Virus record (IMG/VR): IMGVR_UViG_3300005613_003241
Span: 1 to 34,838 of that record
DNA from: a virus
Strand: one strand, 5' to 3'
Length of the DNA: 34,838 nt
The notes under the pieces were generated by a model. That model did no database searches. It had not been told where the DNA came from and was given only the letters and a program-made list of their open reading frames with translations. The stretch's first letter is position 1. Each line of letters opens with the position of its first letter. Below, piece by piece: positions 6,265 through 14,739 of the stretch. Both the position numbers and the translations under genes were made by a program.

Positions 6265-8442
6265 TCAGAATACCGTCATGACAAATTGTTCGTTAGCTGT
6301 AGGCCGAGCAGCCATACCCCTGAATGTCAAATCCACTTCGTTGAACTGAACGAAGGCATTTGGACTGTAATCATACGAAAGGTATGCCCGGTGATCTCCG
6401 TCCGATGCGGCCCGTAAAGATTGTGATGTCTCCGCAAAACCATCTACATTCTTGTCTTGCAAAGTACGGAACGCAGCCGAACCAATTCCGGGACCGCCTG
6501 TACTCCAAACATTCGTCGTCGGACTGTATGCCGCCACCTCACCACTGTTATTGAAGACATAAACCCCCGTGGAAAAGGGGACCATCTCGCATTCTGTACG
6601 AGCGGTACCGGCGATATCGGGCAGCTTTCGGATATCGGTAGCGATATCCGAAAGCGTGCCCTCCGTTTGATAGAAGTTCCTGATACGGAAGAAACCACCA
6701 GGACCCGCATCGTTACGTGCAAAGAACCCGTTTTCACCCAACAAACAGGCCCTATAAGTAGCCGGAGACGAGTCGGCATAATTGATAAGTTCGTCCGCCC
6801 CATTGATGTAGTTACTGGTCGTATAGGTGCTATCACTACTCACTAGTGTGGCCATATTATGCTGTGTGCGAGTTTGACTAATAGTTGTCGGTGATCCGGT
6901 AACCGTACCGGTGCCAAACAGAATGTAAATCGAACTTGGACTACTAAAACTGAACCAGTTCCAATTCTTATTTTGGGTCTCACCAACAGAGAAACCTGCG
7001 GATGTCCACGCCTCAATAAAGGGCTCAAATTGCTTGAACCGAATTCTGGTTGAGTTCTCTGCCCAATAAAGAATGGCCGAACCGCTATCTCCTGATGGTG
7101 TTGTGCCTTTGGGTGCCATTCCTACATTCCGTAAGAACAAGTTCCTCTGATACGTTTCATTCGGATAACCAGATGTGAAAGTATAGTCTCTGGTAACGGC
7201 CAATTCGGGCATTACCCCGGATTTGAAACTCTCGCTGATCAAACCGAACTCATAAGTACGAAGATTTTTACTAACGGATAAGGTACCTTTCGGCGAATCA
7301 AATGCCAACAACCAAAGATTCGTCCGTTCCACAACATTGATCGCTTCTTCGAGCGTTGTAATCCTATAGGCTCCAAGTTCAGTATCCACTCGCAACTTGA
7401 CATCATACAAACCACCGACAGAATAAATCGCTACTGCGGTTGGCGCATTCTGGTGCATGAGGTCATCTCCTAACATCCATGTGTATTCACAAATTTCGTC
7501 CAGGGGATCACCAGCAGGGTCTTTTTGTTCTCCATTATCCGTCACTTCGATATTGACAGCCAGATTGGTCCTCACTTTAGTAGGTGCAATAACGAAAGTT
7601 GCCTCATCTGGGGCCGGTGCCCTAGCAGTAAAAAATCCTGGAAAGATTATTGTATCCCGACCAAAGACATTCCCTATCTCCAGTGTTACATCGTAGTTCC
7701 CAGGTGTGAAATATGTGTGCGAAACAGTTCTGTCCTCGTCTGCCGGAGTTTCTAAGTCACCACAAGGAACGGCTCCGGGTGCGATAGGCGTTAGCGTTGG
7801 TGTCGGTGTACCCGAAGTTTGAGATATCACCGATATGCTTGAAACTGATATAATTGATGCCCCATCTCCAAAATCCCAAATCCACGAAGTGGGACCACGG
7901 AAGCTCTCATCAGTAAAAGTTACTGTCACTGGGACAATACCCAATGTCTTATCGGCGGTGAACCATGCCCTAGGCGAAAGAACCATCTTCCGCAAAAAGT
8001 TCAGACGGCCTGAAATTGTGTCACCGAACGGTAGTGCATCCATGGTTCCTTTGACACCTACGAACTCTTCGATGGCTATGAGTGCATCCTTGAGAGCATT
8101 GTGATGCGCAGAATAAACGTTCATCGTCACGTTCGTCAGTTTCTTAGGCTTGAATACGTCATCAAAGCCGGGCATGATCTCAAGATCGTCAAACGTCGTA
8201 TCCGTGTGTGAAGCGTACCAGAAAGACGTTGCTCGGAGTTCGGGATCACTGCACTGCTCTGTCAGCGTAATGATGCCGTTGGTCGGAAATCTATCCATCA
8301 TACCGACTTCCGCCAAGACTGTGATCGATGTATCGCCAGGATCGTAATCCTCCGTAAGCTCGACTCTCAATGCGTCATGTACCAGAAACAGGTTTTCGTC
8401 GGTATCCAAGGTTTCTGGGTAATTGGAACTAGTCGGAATCAT
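6265..8442 (-). CDS. Large virion fibre/receptor-binding candidate with PKD domains
   Basis: This is a 725-residue protein. Residues 1-130 are the shared N-terminal module (YPETLDTDENLFLVHDALRV, then SAHHNALKDALIAIEEFVGV). The first PKD domain spans about 155-280 (SWIWDFGDGA, then HTYFTPGNYDVTLEIGN), with a low-complexity SSISVISQTSGTPTPT insertion. A second PKD-like domain spans about 285-370 (YTWMLGDD, then GGLYDVKLRV). Residues 375-725 are rich in short strands with kelch or propeller-like phrases (GVYVFNNSGEVAAYSPTTN, HRAYLSYDYSP) and could be the receptor-binding head. The stop is 2 bases before the next gene's frame, indicating tight operon packing. The product is probably a tail fibre or baseplate-attached adhesin. 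Confidence 0.7.
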   Translation of the reverse strand: MIPTSSNYPETLDTDENLFLVHDALRVELTEDYDPGDTSITVLAEVGMMDRFPTNGIITLTEQCSDPELRATSFWYASHTDTTFDDLEIMPGFDDVFKPKKLTNVTMNVYSAHHNALKDALIAIEEFVGVKGTMDALPFGDTISGRLNFLRKMVLSPRAWFTADKTLGIVPVTVTFTDESFRGPTSWIWDFGDGASIISVSSISVISQTSGTPTPTLTPIAPGAVPCGDLETPADEDRTVSHTYFTPGNYDVTLEIGNVFGRDTIIFPGFFTARAPAPDEATFVIAPTKVRTNLAVNIEVTDNGEQKDPAGDPLDEICEYTWMLGDDLMHQNAPTAVAIYSVGGLYDVKLRVDTELGAYRITTLEEAINVVERTNLWLLAFDSPKGTLSVSKNLRTYEFGLISESFKSGVMPELAVTRDYTFTSGYPNETYQRNLFLRNVGMAPKGTTPSGDSGSAILYWAENSTRIRFKQFEPFIEAWTSAGFSVGETQNKNWNWFSFSSPSSIYILFGTGTVTGSPTTISQTRTQHNMATLVSSDSTYTTSNYINGADELINYADSSPATYRACLLGENGFFARNDAGPGGFFRIRNFYQTEGTLSDIATDIRKLPDIAGTARTECEMVPFSTGVYVFNNSGEVAAYSPTTNVWSTGGPGIGSAAFRTLQDKNVDGFAETSQSLRAASDGDHRAYLSYDYSPNAFVQFNEVDLTFRGMAARPTANEQFVMTVF
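6619..6661. repeat. Strong palindrome inside the 725-residue gene
   Basis: GCTTTCGGATATCG (6624-6637) and its exact reverse complement (6642-6655) flank a 4-base loop. GGGCA/TGCCC extend the stem across one bulged G, giving 19 paired bases. It lies wholly inside coding sequence (for SDIATDIRKLPDIAG). Confidence 0.9.
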
Positions 8443-8444
8443 GA

Positions 8445-9410
8445 TTAAACCACCACAATTGGATCATCTAGTATTACTCTGTTTAGTCTCTGGTCTGCGT
8501 AAATCACGAGGAGCGTAGGAGTGTAGCTACCAGCATCAGCATAAGTATGGGTAATCGTGTGAATGTCCGGGTCTTCGATCGTCACTTTGTTTCCATCACC
8601 GAAAGTCCAATGCCGGATGATGATATCGCCATCTGTTTGATCTACGAATTCAAATGTCGTTGATGTACTACCCATCTCGGGCGTTACGTACATGAAACCC
8701 AGGCCCTTGTCATTACTAATCTCAATGTAACTCGATTTCGTCGTAATGCATTGACCGCCAAGGGATGTCACGATACGAAGCTGAACAGAAAACTCTCCTT
8801 CGGTCAAGTAAGTATGAGTGGGGTGCAAGTCTGTTGAGTTTCCGCCGTCGCCGAAATCCCAAAGAAACCGCACTGCCTCACGATTAGAAAAATTCTGGAA
8901 CCGGACGGTCAAAGGAGCCATCCCTCGACGGGGATAACCACGGAAAAGCGATTTCGGGGATAAGTGTTTCACCTCCAATGCGCTTAGTCTGTGGTTGTAC
9001 GACCCTTCGGCCGGATTGTCCTTGATGCCAATGAAGCTCTCGACATTCAGGATCGCATCTTTGATCGCATTATGGTGCTCTGCCATTACCGCATTGGAAA
9101 TCTTGGTTCCAATCGGCCACCCATTCTGTCGAGAACCAGCAAAACCACGCTTTAGCTCCTTGAAAATACCCGTTGCCTTCTCGTCGTAGTACACCAACTC
9201 TTCGCCAACTGTCAACAATCCCTTGTCGGGAAAGCCACTAGCATTCTCTACGACGAGATAATTGCCGTTGTAGGTTATACTTTGCGTAAGTAAGGTCTCG
9301 GCGTTGTTACGAGCTTCATACAAGTCGTCTTCGGAGTCAATCGCTTCCGGGAATACCGATAGGTCGCCACTTTGGTACCCATCATCCAAGCTGCTCAGTC
9401 GATCCACCAT
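8445..9410 (-). CDS. Virion protein with shared N-terminal module and two PKD domains
   Basis: This is a 321-residue protein. Residues 1-130 carry the shared module in its clearest form (FPEAIDSEDDLYEARNNAET, GELVYYD-like GEELVYYDEKATG, then MAEHHNAIKDAILNVESFIG). Two PKD domains follow: about 150-230 (FLWDFGDGGNS, then HTYLTEGEFSVQLRI) and about 235-320 (RHWTFGDGNKVT, then HTYADAGSYTPTLLV). PKD folds in phages are usually exposed on virion surfaces and bind carbohydrate or host protein. The gene overlaps the end of the upstream coiled-coil gene by 29 bases and is followed 2 bases later by the 725-residue paralogue, so the proteins are probably made together and assembled at the same virion site. 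Confidence 0.7.
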   Translation of the reverse strand: MVDRLSSLDDGYQSGDLSVFPEAIDSEDDLYEARNNAETLLTQSITYNGNYLVVENASGFPDKGLLTVGEELVYYDEKATGIFKELKRGFAGSRQNGWPIGTKISNAVMAEHHNAIKDAILNVESFIGIKDNPAEGSYNHRLSALEVKHLSPKSLFRGYPRRGMAPLTVRFQNFSNREAVRFLWDFGDGGNSTDLHPTHTYLTEGEFSVQLRIVTSLGGQCITTKSSYIEISNDKGLGFMYVTPEMGSTSTTFEFVDQTDGDIIIRHWTFGDGNKVTIEDPDIHTITHTYADAGSYTPTLLVIYADQRLNRVILDDPIVVV

Positions 9411-10068
9411 CTGTTTCTTCCTTTTCCCTATGTAGGTCGTCCGACAGCTTTTCCTGCTTTGCGAAAAGCTCTTCGCCCTTCCGAATCAGCCCGTTAGTGA
9501 TTTCTTTGATTGGCATGCCCGAAGGTAGAACAAAAACCGACTTGAGCGTTTCGGCATCCGGCTTGTTTCCAAGCAAAAGCTGGGTTTCGATCTCTCTGGT
9601 TAGCTTGGCGTTCCAATACTCTGACTGGACCTCCAACGAATCCCAGTCCTTCGGTTCCTCGATTTCGCATAACTTCTCATAGAGCCCGATCAGGAAGTTG
9701 GCCTCATCCTCCTTGGCACGCATCTTGGCCTTGAAGTCCTCGATCTGATAATCCAAGACCTTCATCTGGCGACGAAGCTTGCGAATGTTCAACTGATCCA
9801 TTTCCTCAATCTGATCGGGATGTCGCTCCCCTTTGATCTGCTCGATATTGAATTCATAGACCCTGTACTGGTCATACGCCTCTTCCAACATCGTCATAAA
9901 CGACTCAATCTCATCTTTCCTACTAATCAACTCACCCTTACATGTCTGGATGCGGGCTTGGACGGTAGGTTCTTTGCCTATGACAAAGTATTGAAGCTGG
10001 AAGAAGCTGTGGCGGTTACGACGCCCCTCGGGAGCGATTTCATCTATTTTCTGTGAAAGTTCATTCAT
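9382..10068 (-). CDS. Coiled-coil phage protein of unknown role
   Basis: This is 228 residues starting MNELSQKIDEIAPEGRRNRH. Residues 45-165 are almost continuously charged and helical (IEQIKGERHPDQIEEMDQLN, RKLRRQMKVLDYQIEDFKAK), predicting a long coiled coil. The C-terminus is acidic and low in structure (HREKEETDGGSTEQLG). There is no signal peptide or membrane segment. It is the first gene of the minus-strand fibre operon, diverging from the plus-strand gene at 10123, and its 3' end overlaps the first PKD protein. It could be a structural spacer or an assembly chaperone for the fibres. The family is not recognised. Confidence 0.65.
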   Translation of the reverse strand: MNELSQKIDEIAPEGRRNRHSFFQLQYFVIGKEPTVQARIQTCKGELISRKDEIESFMTMLEEAYDQYRVYEFNIEQIKGERHPDQIEEMDQLNIRKLRRQMKVLDYQIEDFKAKMRAKEDEANFLIGLYEKLCEIEEPKDWDSLEVQSEYWNAKLTREIETQLLLGNKPDAETLKSVFVLPSGMPIKEITNGLIRKGEELFAKQEKLSDDLHREKEETDGGSTEQLG

Positions 10069-10122
10069 GTTTTTTCCTTTCTGTGCCGATACTAATGATA
10101 AGAGAGAAAAGGGAGGTACATT

Positions 10123-10641
10123 ATGGGAGCATTACAAGACTCTACAGTATATTTGAGTGGTCCAATTGAATTCGAGGACACGAGTAAACCTGATTGGCGA
10201 CCACCCGTAATCGAAGTGCTGTCAAAACGGTTTGGTATCAATGTTCATGACCCTTCTACTGATGAAAAACAAGGTCGTGCGCCACTGCTCGTCAAAGCCC
10301 TCGCAGAGGAACGCTATGACGATGCAGAAAAGATCGCTCGACTATTCGTCAAGAAAGATTTGGTCTTGATCGATCATAGCCACTTCCTAATTGCCTATGC
10401 ACCCCGAGGAGTTGCAACTACCGGCACGCCGTGTGAAACCCACTACGCAGTTAATGCAAAAAAACCCGTTTTTGTAGTCTGTGAAGAGGGGAAGCGATTT
10501 GCTCCAAGGTGGTACTTTGGGAATCTCAGACACAGATATATATACGGTTCTTGGGATGAACTTTACGAATATCTGCAAGAAGTTGATGATGGCAAACACA
10601 AAGACAATCACAGATGGTGGTTCGTCTATGAAATGATCTAA
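10123..10641 (+). CDS. Nucleoside 2-deoxyribosyltransferase-like protein
   Basis: This is 172 residues. The N-terminus VYLSGPIEF followed by DWRPPVIEVL and NVHDPSTDEK, then the central VKKDLVLIDHSHFLIAYAP and GTPCETHYAVNAKKPVFVV, match the fold of nucleoside 2-deoxyribosyltransferase-like proteins. In that family the loop after the first strand binds nucleoside, the D-x-x-x-x-D segment follows, and a glutamate near GTxxE is catalytic. Here Glu in GTPCETHYA would be that residue. The likely role is nucleotide salvage or base exchange during infection, although many phage members are untested. A strong GGGAGG ribosome site lies upstream. It is one of few plus-strand genes in the window. Confidence 0.7.
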   Translation: MGALQDSTVYLSGPIEFEDTSKPDWRPPVIEVLSKRFGINVHDPSTDEKQGRAPLLVKALAEERYDDAEKIARLFVKKDLVLIDHSHFLIAYAPRGVATTGTPCETHYAVNAKKPVFVVCEEGKRFAPRWYFGNLRHRYIYGSWDELYEYLQEVDDGKHKDNHRWWFVYEMI

Positions 10642-10667
10642 GAACGGTGTGGCCCCGAGGGGGACAT

Positions 10668-11179
10668 TTAAGCCGCTCTAGGCGTAATCAGCTTTTCAGC
10701 ATCGGCAAGAACATCGTCCATTTTGTCTCCAACAGGCGATCCCTCCCAATCTTCGTAGCCCTCTTCACCCAAACGATAATGAAGGTCCGCATTTACCCAG
10801 TCGGCGGATGAAACTGGTACCCAACCCCGCCACCATAATTCAACCCGCTCGGGCGGAATGACTTTTTCTACCGAAACAGATCGTTTGTCTTCAGGATCAG
10901 GTACCACCTCACCTATTTCCATTTTCGTTCGTAGCAGAATAGGAATAGGAGCCCAATCGCTCCTCTGCAAAGTATCCCTGAACTTCAACAGACCATAATA
11001 GTCGCTTGACTGGGGGCCTTGGCAAACATGACTTTGCCTATTGAAAATTCACCTAATCCGCCTCCCCAATGCGTCTCTTCGGAGGGAATCAATCCCTGCT
11101 CTCGGATTTGTGGAACCCGATCAGCTAATGTGACATGATAGTAGGTTTTCTCTTGATCTAGCCATTCCTTGAATTGCAT
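10668..11179 (-). pseudogene. ADP-ribosyltransferase-like phage protein, frameshifted
   Basis: Two minus-strand frames form one apparent protein. The first, from ATG 11179, begins MQFKEWLDQEKTYYHVTLAD and contains YYHVT, QGLIPSEE and VMFAKAPSQAT. The second continues as YYGLLKFRDTLQRSDW and IPILLRTKM and ends with TAA at 10668. The only start in the second frame is a TTG. One extra base near 10995-11003 would restore about 170 continuous residues. The YHVT...GLIP...(V/M)FA pattern resembles the NAD-binding half of RNA 2'-phosphotransferase (KptA) and small ADP-ribosyltransferase folds. That family call is tentative. Phage ADP-ribosyltransferases modify host proteins, but no target can be inferred. 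Confidence 0.5.
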
Positions 11180-11226
11180 AGTATACTATCTAGCCCTAAT
11201 GTATCAGAATAGTTCTCAGATGCCCT

Positions 11227-11307
11227 CACAGGCCCGTTAGCGCAAAGCAATCCCCAATCCGGCCCAGCGGCCGGATTGGGGATTGCGTGCGCTAGACGGT
11301 CTCTGTG
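11227..11307. other. Large structured hairpin in intergenic region
   Basis: In the 325-base gap between the methyltransferase and the ADP-ribosyltransferase-like gene, GCAATCCCCAATCCGGCC (11247-11264) pairs perfectly with 11269-11286 around a CAGC loop. Four further short stems continue outwards: TAGCGC/GCGCTA, CCGT/ACGG and CACAG/CTGTG, separated by small bulges. The whole 81-base region folds into one rod. No T-run follows, so it is not a standard terminator. It could be a stable non-coding RNA, an RNA-processing site or a DNA cruciform. Confidence 0.75.
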
Positions 11308-11367
11308 GGTCGTTCTTCAGAAGCTAGAAAAATCTACCATTCTGATTCCTGCTGTCTCCACAGGCAT

Positions 11368-11400
11368 TTATACTCTCCGTGGAACTCACGGCGAGTATAA
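11368..11400. other. Second intergenic hairpin
   Basis: TTATACTC-t-CCGTG pairs with CACGG-c-GAGTATAA around a GAACT loop, giving 13 pairs with one mismatch. It lies 60 bases from the larger hairpin, between 11180 and 11504, where no gene was found. No T-run follows. Together the two hairpins may form one non-coding RNA. Confidence 0.7.
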
Positions 11401-11504
11401 CTCGTTACTTTGAAAAAGTGCTGGCTTGGCTCTCACCAGTAGAGTATACCTAGTTCTATTTACAGATTTTCCCAGGTTTGGAAGGAACTATTGGCAACCC
11501 TTCC

Positions 11505-13115
11505 CTAAGAGTATATTTCGTCGAGTTGGGCCTGATATTCACTCGGATTGTACGGTTTATCGGACTTAATGCTATCAATGGCATCTTTGGTGATTTCGAT
11601 AGCTCGATTTTTGTTACCCGCCTTGACCCAATACGGATATGGCATTCTTTCGATATCCTTTCCTTGAATATTCCGAGTATGATTGATATAGCTTTTAAGC
11701 AAGCATGTCGCAAGGTTTGTGTTACACCAACCGATGATATAGTATAGTTCCTCTTTACCGACCCCCTCTAGGAGAAAACCGCAGGGCGAACTACTATCCA
11801 GAATATATCCTGGTGGAAGATATCGCATGAATATCGTATTAGAAATAAGCGACCATGTAAACCCTTCTCTTCCGAAGAATGGTGCCCCACCGACACCATG
11901 AAGATACCAGTTTCCGTTGCGCTTAAATGTTTTGACAACATCTCCATCATCCTTCCAGAAGATTACCCACCGAGGCGAATGAAAGAATTTGGTTTTTATA
12001 GCCTTGTTGTAGTACCGATAATCTGGATGGGGTAACATAACGACCAGTGGTGAAGATCGTTCGCTAATCTTGACATTTCTTTGGGTCGCCTTTTGCTGTT
12101 CTAACTCGATAATGTTTTGCTTTTTTTGTTCCGACAATTGATTCAATCTACTGCGGCCAAGTTCTTTTTCGAGAGTGATAGGGTCATCGAAGTACTCGAA
12201 CGAAAATGGTTCTTTGATCGTTGAATTCTCTCCGATATTCCGTATGAAATACGCATTCTTCCCGGTCGTCATTCCACTTGTACAGACGGCAAGATCGCCA
12301 ATTTTAGGTCCGTCAAAGTATCGGGCATCTTCATTTGTTATTGTCCACGAGAGATTGTCTGTGAGAAGCATGTTACGTCTCAAGATGGGCACATCATTTA
12401 AGATCAGTTTTTGGGACGGGTCACTCGTTTTTCCAAAATGAACGATTACCATTGGGTACGATGTTTCCTCTGAGAAGTAATCTAGGTTCTTAATGGATAA
12501 TTGCCCATGGTCTAGCAGATAGTGTCGTAACCCTTTCATGGTAGGGATGGTCAAGAAGCTATTACTACAGATGAATGTAATCTTTCCATTAGGTTTGAGA
12601 TGGTCGAAACTCTTGACGAAGAAGAAGCAATAGCTTTCTTTCTTGATCTTTTGCCCGTCTCGCAGGCCGTATTGCTTATCGAGAGCGTTTTGATGTTCGT
12701 AGTTAATGGTGGCCCCAAAGGGCGGATTTCCCACAACCAAGTCGAACTCTACGTCTGGTTCCCATAGCAAGAAGTCGCCACACATAAAATTGTGATCATC
12801 AGGAAGGTCACCGAACTCTCGTTTGATATTCTGGATCAGGCGATCAAAAAGAACGGGGTCTAGCTCAATTCCGTAGATATTCTCCCGAAGAATATGCCTT
12901 AGGCGAGTTTTCGCACTCCCTTCATACAACGGGAGGAACGCTCGAATTAGACTAAGTACAAACGAACCATCGCCACATCCGGGTTCTAGCACCTTCGACT
13001 TAACCGTTAATGGCAAATTGGACACTATCTTATTAGCGATAGATTGTGGCGTCAAGAATTGTCCTAATTGTGATTTCGCCGACCTCTCATGCTTGCGTTG
13101 CCGATTCGTAAACAT
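11505..13115 (-). CDS. Adenine-specific DNA methyltransferase (gamma class, Eco57I/TaqI-like)
   Basis: This is 536 residues from ATG 13115 (MFTNRQRKHERSAK), chosen because GGAGG lies just upstream and because upstream codons overlap a different gene. The N-terminus QLGQFLTPQSIANKIV is the usual entry of this family. Motif I (SAM binding) is VLEPGCGDGSF at about 41-51. The catalytic motif IV, NPPF, lies at 130-133 (VVGNPPFGA). The C-terminal half (about 230-536) is a target-recognition region with SPRWVIFWKD and NHTRNIQGKDIERMPYP, typical of Eco57I-type enzymes. It methylates the N6 of adenine in double-stranded DNA. No restriction partner is visible, so it probably protects phage DNA from host restriction or marks it. 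Confidence 0.88.
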   Translation of the reverse strand: MFTNRQRKHERSAKSQLGQFLTPQSIANKIVSNLPLTVKSKVLEPGCGDGSFVLSLIRAFLPLYEGSAKTRLRHILRENIYGIELDPVLFDRLIQNIKREFGDLPDDHNFMCGDFLLWEPDVEFDLVVGNPPFGATINYEHQNALDKQYGLRDGQKIKKESYCFFFVKSFDHLKPNGKITFICSNSFLTIPTMKGLRHYLLDHGQLSIKNLDYFSEETSYPMVIVHFGKTSDPSQKLILNDVPILRRNMLLTDNLSWTITNEDARYFDGPKIGDLAVCTSGMTTGKNAYFIRNIGENSTIKEPFSFEYFDDPITLEKELGRSRLNQLSEQKKQNIIELEQQKATQRNVKISERSSPLVVMLPHPDYRYYNKAIKTKFFHSPRWVIFWKDDGDVVKTFKRNGNWYLHGVGGAPFFGREGFTWSLISNTIFMRYLPPGYILDSSSPCGFLLEGVGKEELYYIIGWCNTNLATCLLKSYINHTRNIQGKDIERMPYPYWVKAGNKNRAIEITKDAIDSIKSDKPYNPSEYQAQLDEIYS

Positions 13116-13381
13116 CACCCTCCAACAGTGAACGAACTTCATTCCTAACTCTAATATCGGCAATATGATCGGTAAACTTGAGTTTATCTTCGATGCTTTT
13201 GATCCCTTTTCTGATATTTGGTGTCCAATTTTTCCGGTTACGCAAGTCTTCGGGCCGCCATGATTCACTCGATGTAGAACGATTCAGCGCATCGAGCATC
13301 TTCGCAAATTTTCTGTCTGTGGGTTAAGGGAAGGTCGCATGGAAAATCCACATCTGGAATCAAGTTGTCTAAATCGTTCAT
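13087..13381 (-). pseudogene. Small gene upstream of the methyltransferase, frameshifted
   Basis: From ATG 13381 the frame reads MNDLDNLIPDVDFPCDLPLT and then shifts. Removing one A from the run of four (plus 13309-13312) joins it to QKFAKMLDALNRSTSSESW and on to a natural end (RNEVRSLLEGDVYESATQA) at 13087, about 97 residues in all. The gene overlaps the methyltransferase start, whose Shine-Dalgarno lies inside it, so the two are translationally coupled. It has no recognised domain. It could be an accessory subunit or a regulator of the methyltransferase. The short homopolymer change may be a sequencing error. Confidence 0.55.
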
Positions 13382-13426
13382 TTCATTCTCACATTTCTAA
13401 AATCTAAAGGAATAATTCATTCACAA

Positions 13427-13957
13427 TCACATGACCCTGATACCCAGGATAGCCTTGAACTTGTAACCACACTTGACTGCTCGGTGTGCCCATATGAGTT
13501 TGACCTTGCTTAGGTCTCCTATTCCCTCATCCATCTTCCCAACATCTTTTAATACCCTCTTGTGCATAAAGATGCCGTTCATGGAGCCATCTACGAAATT
13601 CGTTTTTTTGCCAACGATCGGGAACATGATATCTTTGTCGTTATCGTTAAATACGACAAATTTCCTATAGAGGTAGGGTCTGATAGAGGAGGCGGCGAAG
13701 ATGAAAAAATTCCAGTTAGGTTTGGCCTTGAGCAGGCCCTTATTGATGAGTGATGTGTACGTACTACCACCTTTGATGGTTTCGCATATTCCTTTCATTT
13801 CATCCATTTCGGACTTCTTCGTTTTTTTAGGCGCTACACATAGACAAGGCACGTCATAGTATTTGCCAATCGATCTAATGGTAGACCGCAGGCCGGGTAT
13901 ATTGCACTCGGGACATAGGACTACGAACCCGAAGTCCAACTTCTTCAATTCATACAT
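13427..13957 (-). CDS. Glycosyltransferase-like phage protein
   Basis: This is 176 residues starting MYELKKLDFGFVVLCPECNI. The order of elements recalls a GT-A fold: FVVLCPECNIPGLRSTIRSI (strand plus helix), VPCLCVAPKKT, GGSTYTSLINKGLLKAKPNW, then FFIFAASSIRP where a nucleotide-sugar site would lie, and NGIFMHKRVLKDVGKMDEGI as an acceptor-side segment. A canonical DxD is not evident, so activity is uncertain. No strong ribosome site is seen. It lies between the methyltransferase cluster and a tail-fibre gene, 11 bases after the end of that fibre gene. It may glycosylate virion proteins or modified DNA, or be a non-enzymatic relative. Confidence 0.5.
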   Translation of the reverse strand: MYELKKLDFGFVVLCPECNIPGLRSTIRSIGKYYDVPCLCVAPKKTKKSEMDEMKGICETIKGGSTYTSLINKGLLKAKPNWNFFIFAASSIRPYLYRKFVVFNDNDKDIMFPIVGKKTNFVDGSMNGIFMHKRVLKDVGKMDEGIGDLSKVKLIWAHRAVKCGYKFKAILGIRVM

Positions 13958-13968
13958 AAGATGTCTTT

Positions 13969-14709
13969 TTAGGTAATCGGTTGGTCGAAATCGATCCTAA
14001 GCACATCACTGGATGTGATCGCTTTGTTCAGTGTAAACCTTCCGATGGTCGGATCGGTTTCACTGTAGTAATAACCACCAACCATAGTGGGACTTTTCGT
14101 AAGTCTCAGGCCGTTTAGGCACACACGCAAAGTACCGGCCGTATATGCTGTATCCACCGAACTAGTCTTGAATACAGTGAGGCTGGATACGTTGATTGGT
14201 GTTACGTCATAGCTATTTACAGTAATCAGTGATTTGGCAAAGGTTGTATCTGCAAGCACTTTGCCAGAGTTAAATCGCCACGCCACAGTATCCGAGTCTT
14301 CCAGGGCAAAAAGGGTACCGGCAGCAGGCCAAATCAATGTTGTCGATATTGTGTCAACTTGTATTGAAAGGTTCGTAGCGGCGCTATCAACAACACTCAA
14401 CTTAGATCGCTCGCCGTCCGTCATCCTGACGTAGCCACCTTCATCTATATGTTGTGAGATATCGTGCAACGCCTCGTCAATCGCCTCGGTTTTCAATGCC
14501 CCATTCGCTTCGATGGACTGGTTGAGCCTGTTAGCCAAGCTACCGGACGTTCCGACGGACTCCTCTATATTGTTTTGGTTAAGATCAACTTGAGCATTTA
14601 CTAAGAAAACCTGTGTACTGATCCCGTCGATCGGCAGATTGTCATAGTAGTGATGATAAGGCTGTAAAGGTTCATACCTCGGAATTGGAACTGAGTCTAA
14701 ATTCGGCAC
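13969..14709 (-). CDS. Tail fibre / virion structural protein
   Basis: This is 246 residues. The start is GTG at 14709, supported by AGGAG six bases upstream. Residues 75-105 contain HIDEGGYVRMTDGERSKLSV followed by ATNLSIQVDTIS, a signature often seen in phage tail-fibre and structural proteins just before the distal domain. The remaining 140 residues are strand-rich (LRVCLNGLRLTKSPT, YYYSETDPTIGRFTL, VLRIDFDQPIT), like a small beta-sandwich. There is no N-terminal module like that of the PKD proteins. It follows the DUF3008-like gene by 30 bases in the same operon. It is probably a short fibre attached to the baseplate. Confidence 0.7.
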   Translation of the reverse strand: MPNLDSVPIPRYEPLQPYHHYYDNLPIDGISTQVFLVNAQVDLNQNNIEESVGTSGSLANRLNQSIEANGALKTEAIDEALHDISQHIDEGGYVRMTDGERSKLSVVDSAATNLSIQVDTISTTLIWPAAGTLFALEDSDTVAWRFNSGKVLADTTFAKSLITVNSYDVTPINVSSLTVFKTSSVDTAYTAGTLRVCLNGLRLTKSPTMVGGYYYSETDPTIGRFTLNKAITSSDVLRIDFDQPIT

Positions 14710-14739
14710 TGTCTACTCCTATTATCGGCTAGTTAGCCC

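Noticed and set aside
10642-10667. Hairpin GGCCCCGAGGGGGAC between convergent genes as a terminator
   Set aside because: The stem is short with a 2-base loop and no T-run follows on either strand.
13116-13268. 51-codon N-terminal extension of the methyltransferase
   Set aside because: It overlaps the small upstream gene in another frame, has no methyltransferase motif, and the inner ATG has a good Shine-Dalgarno.
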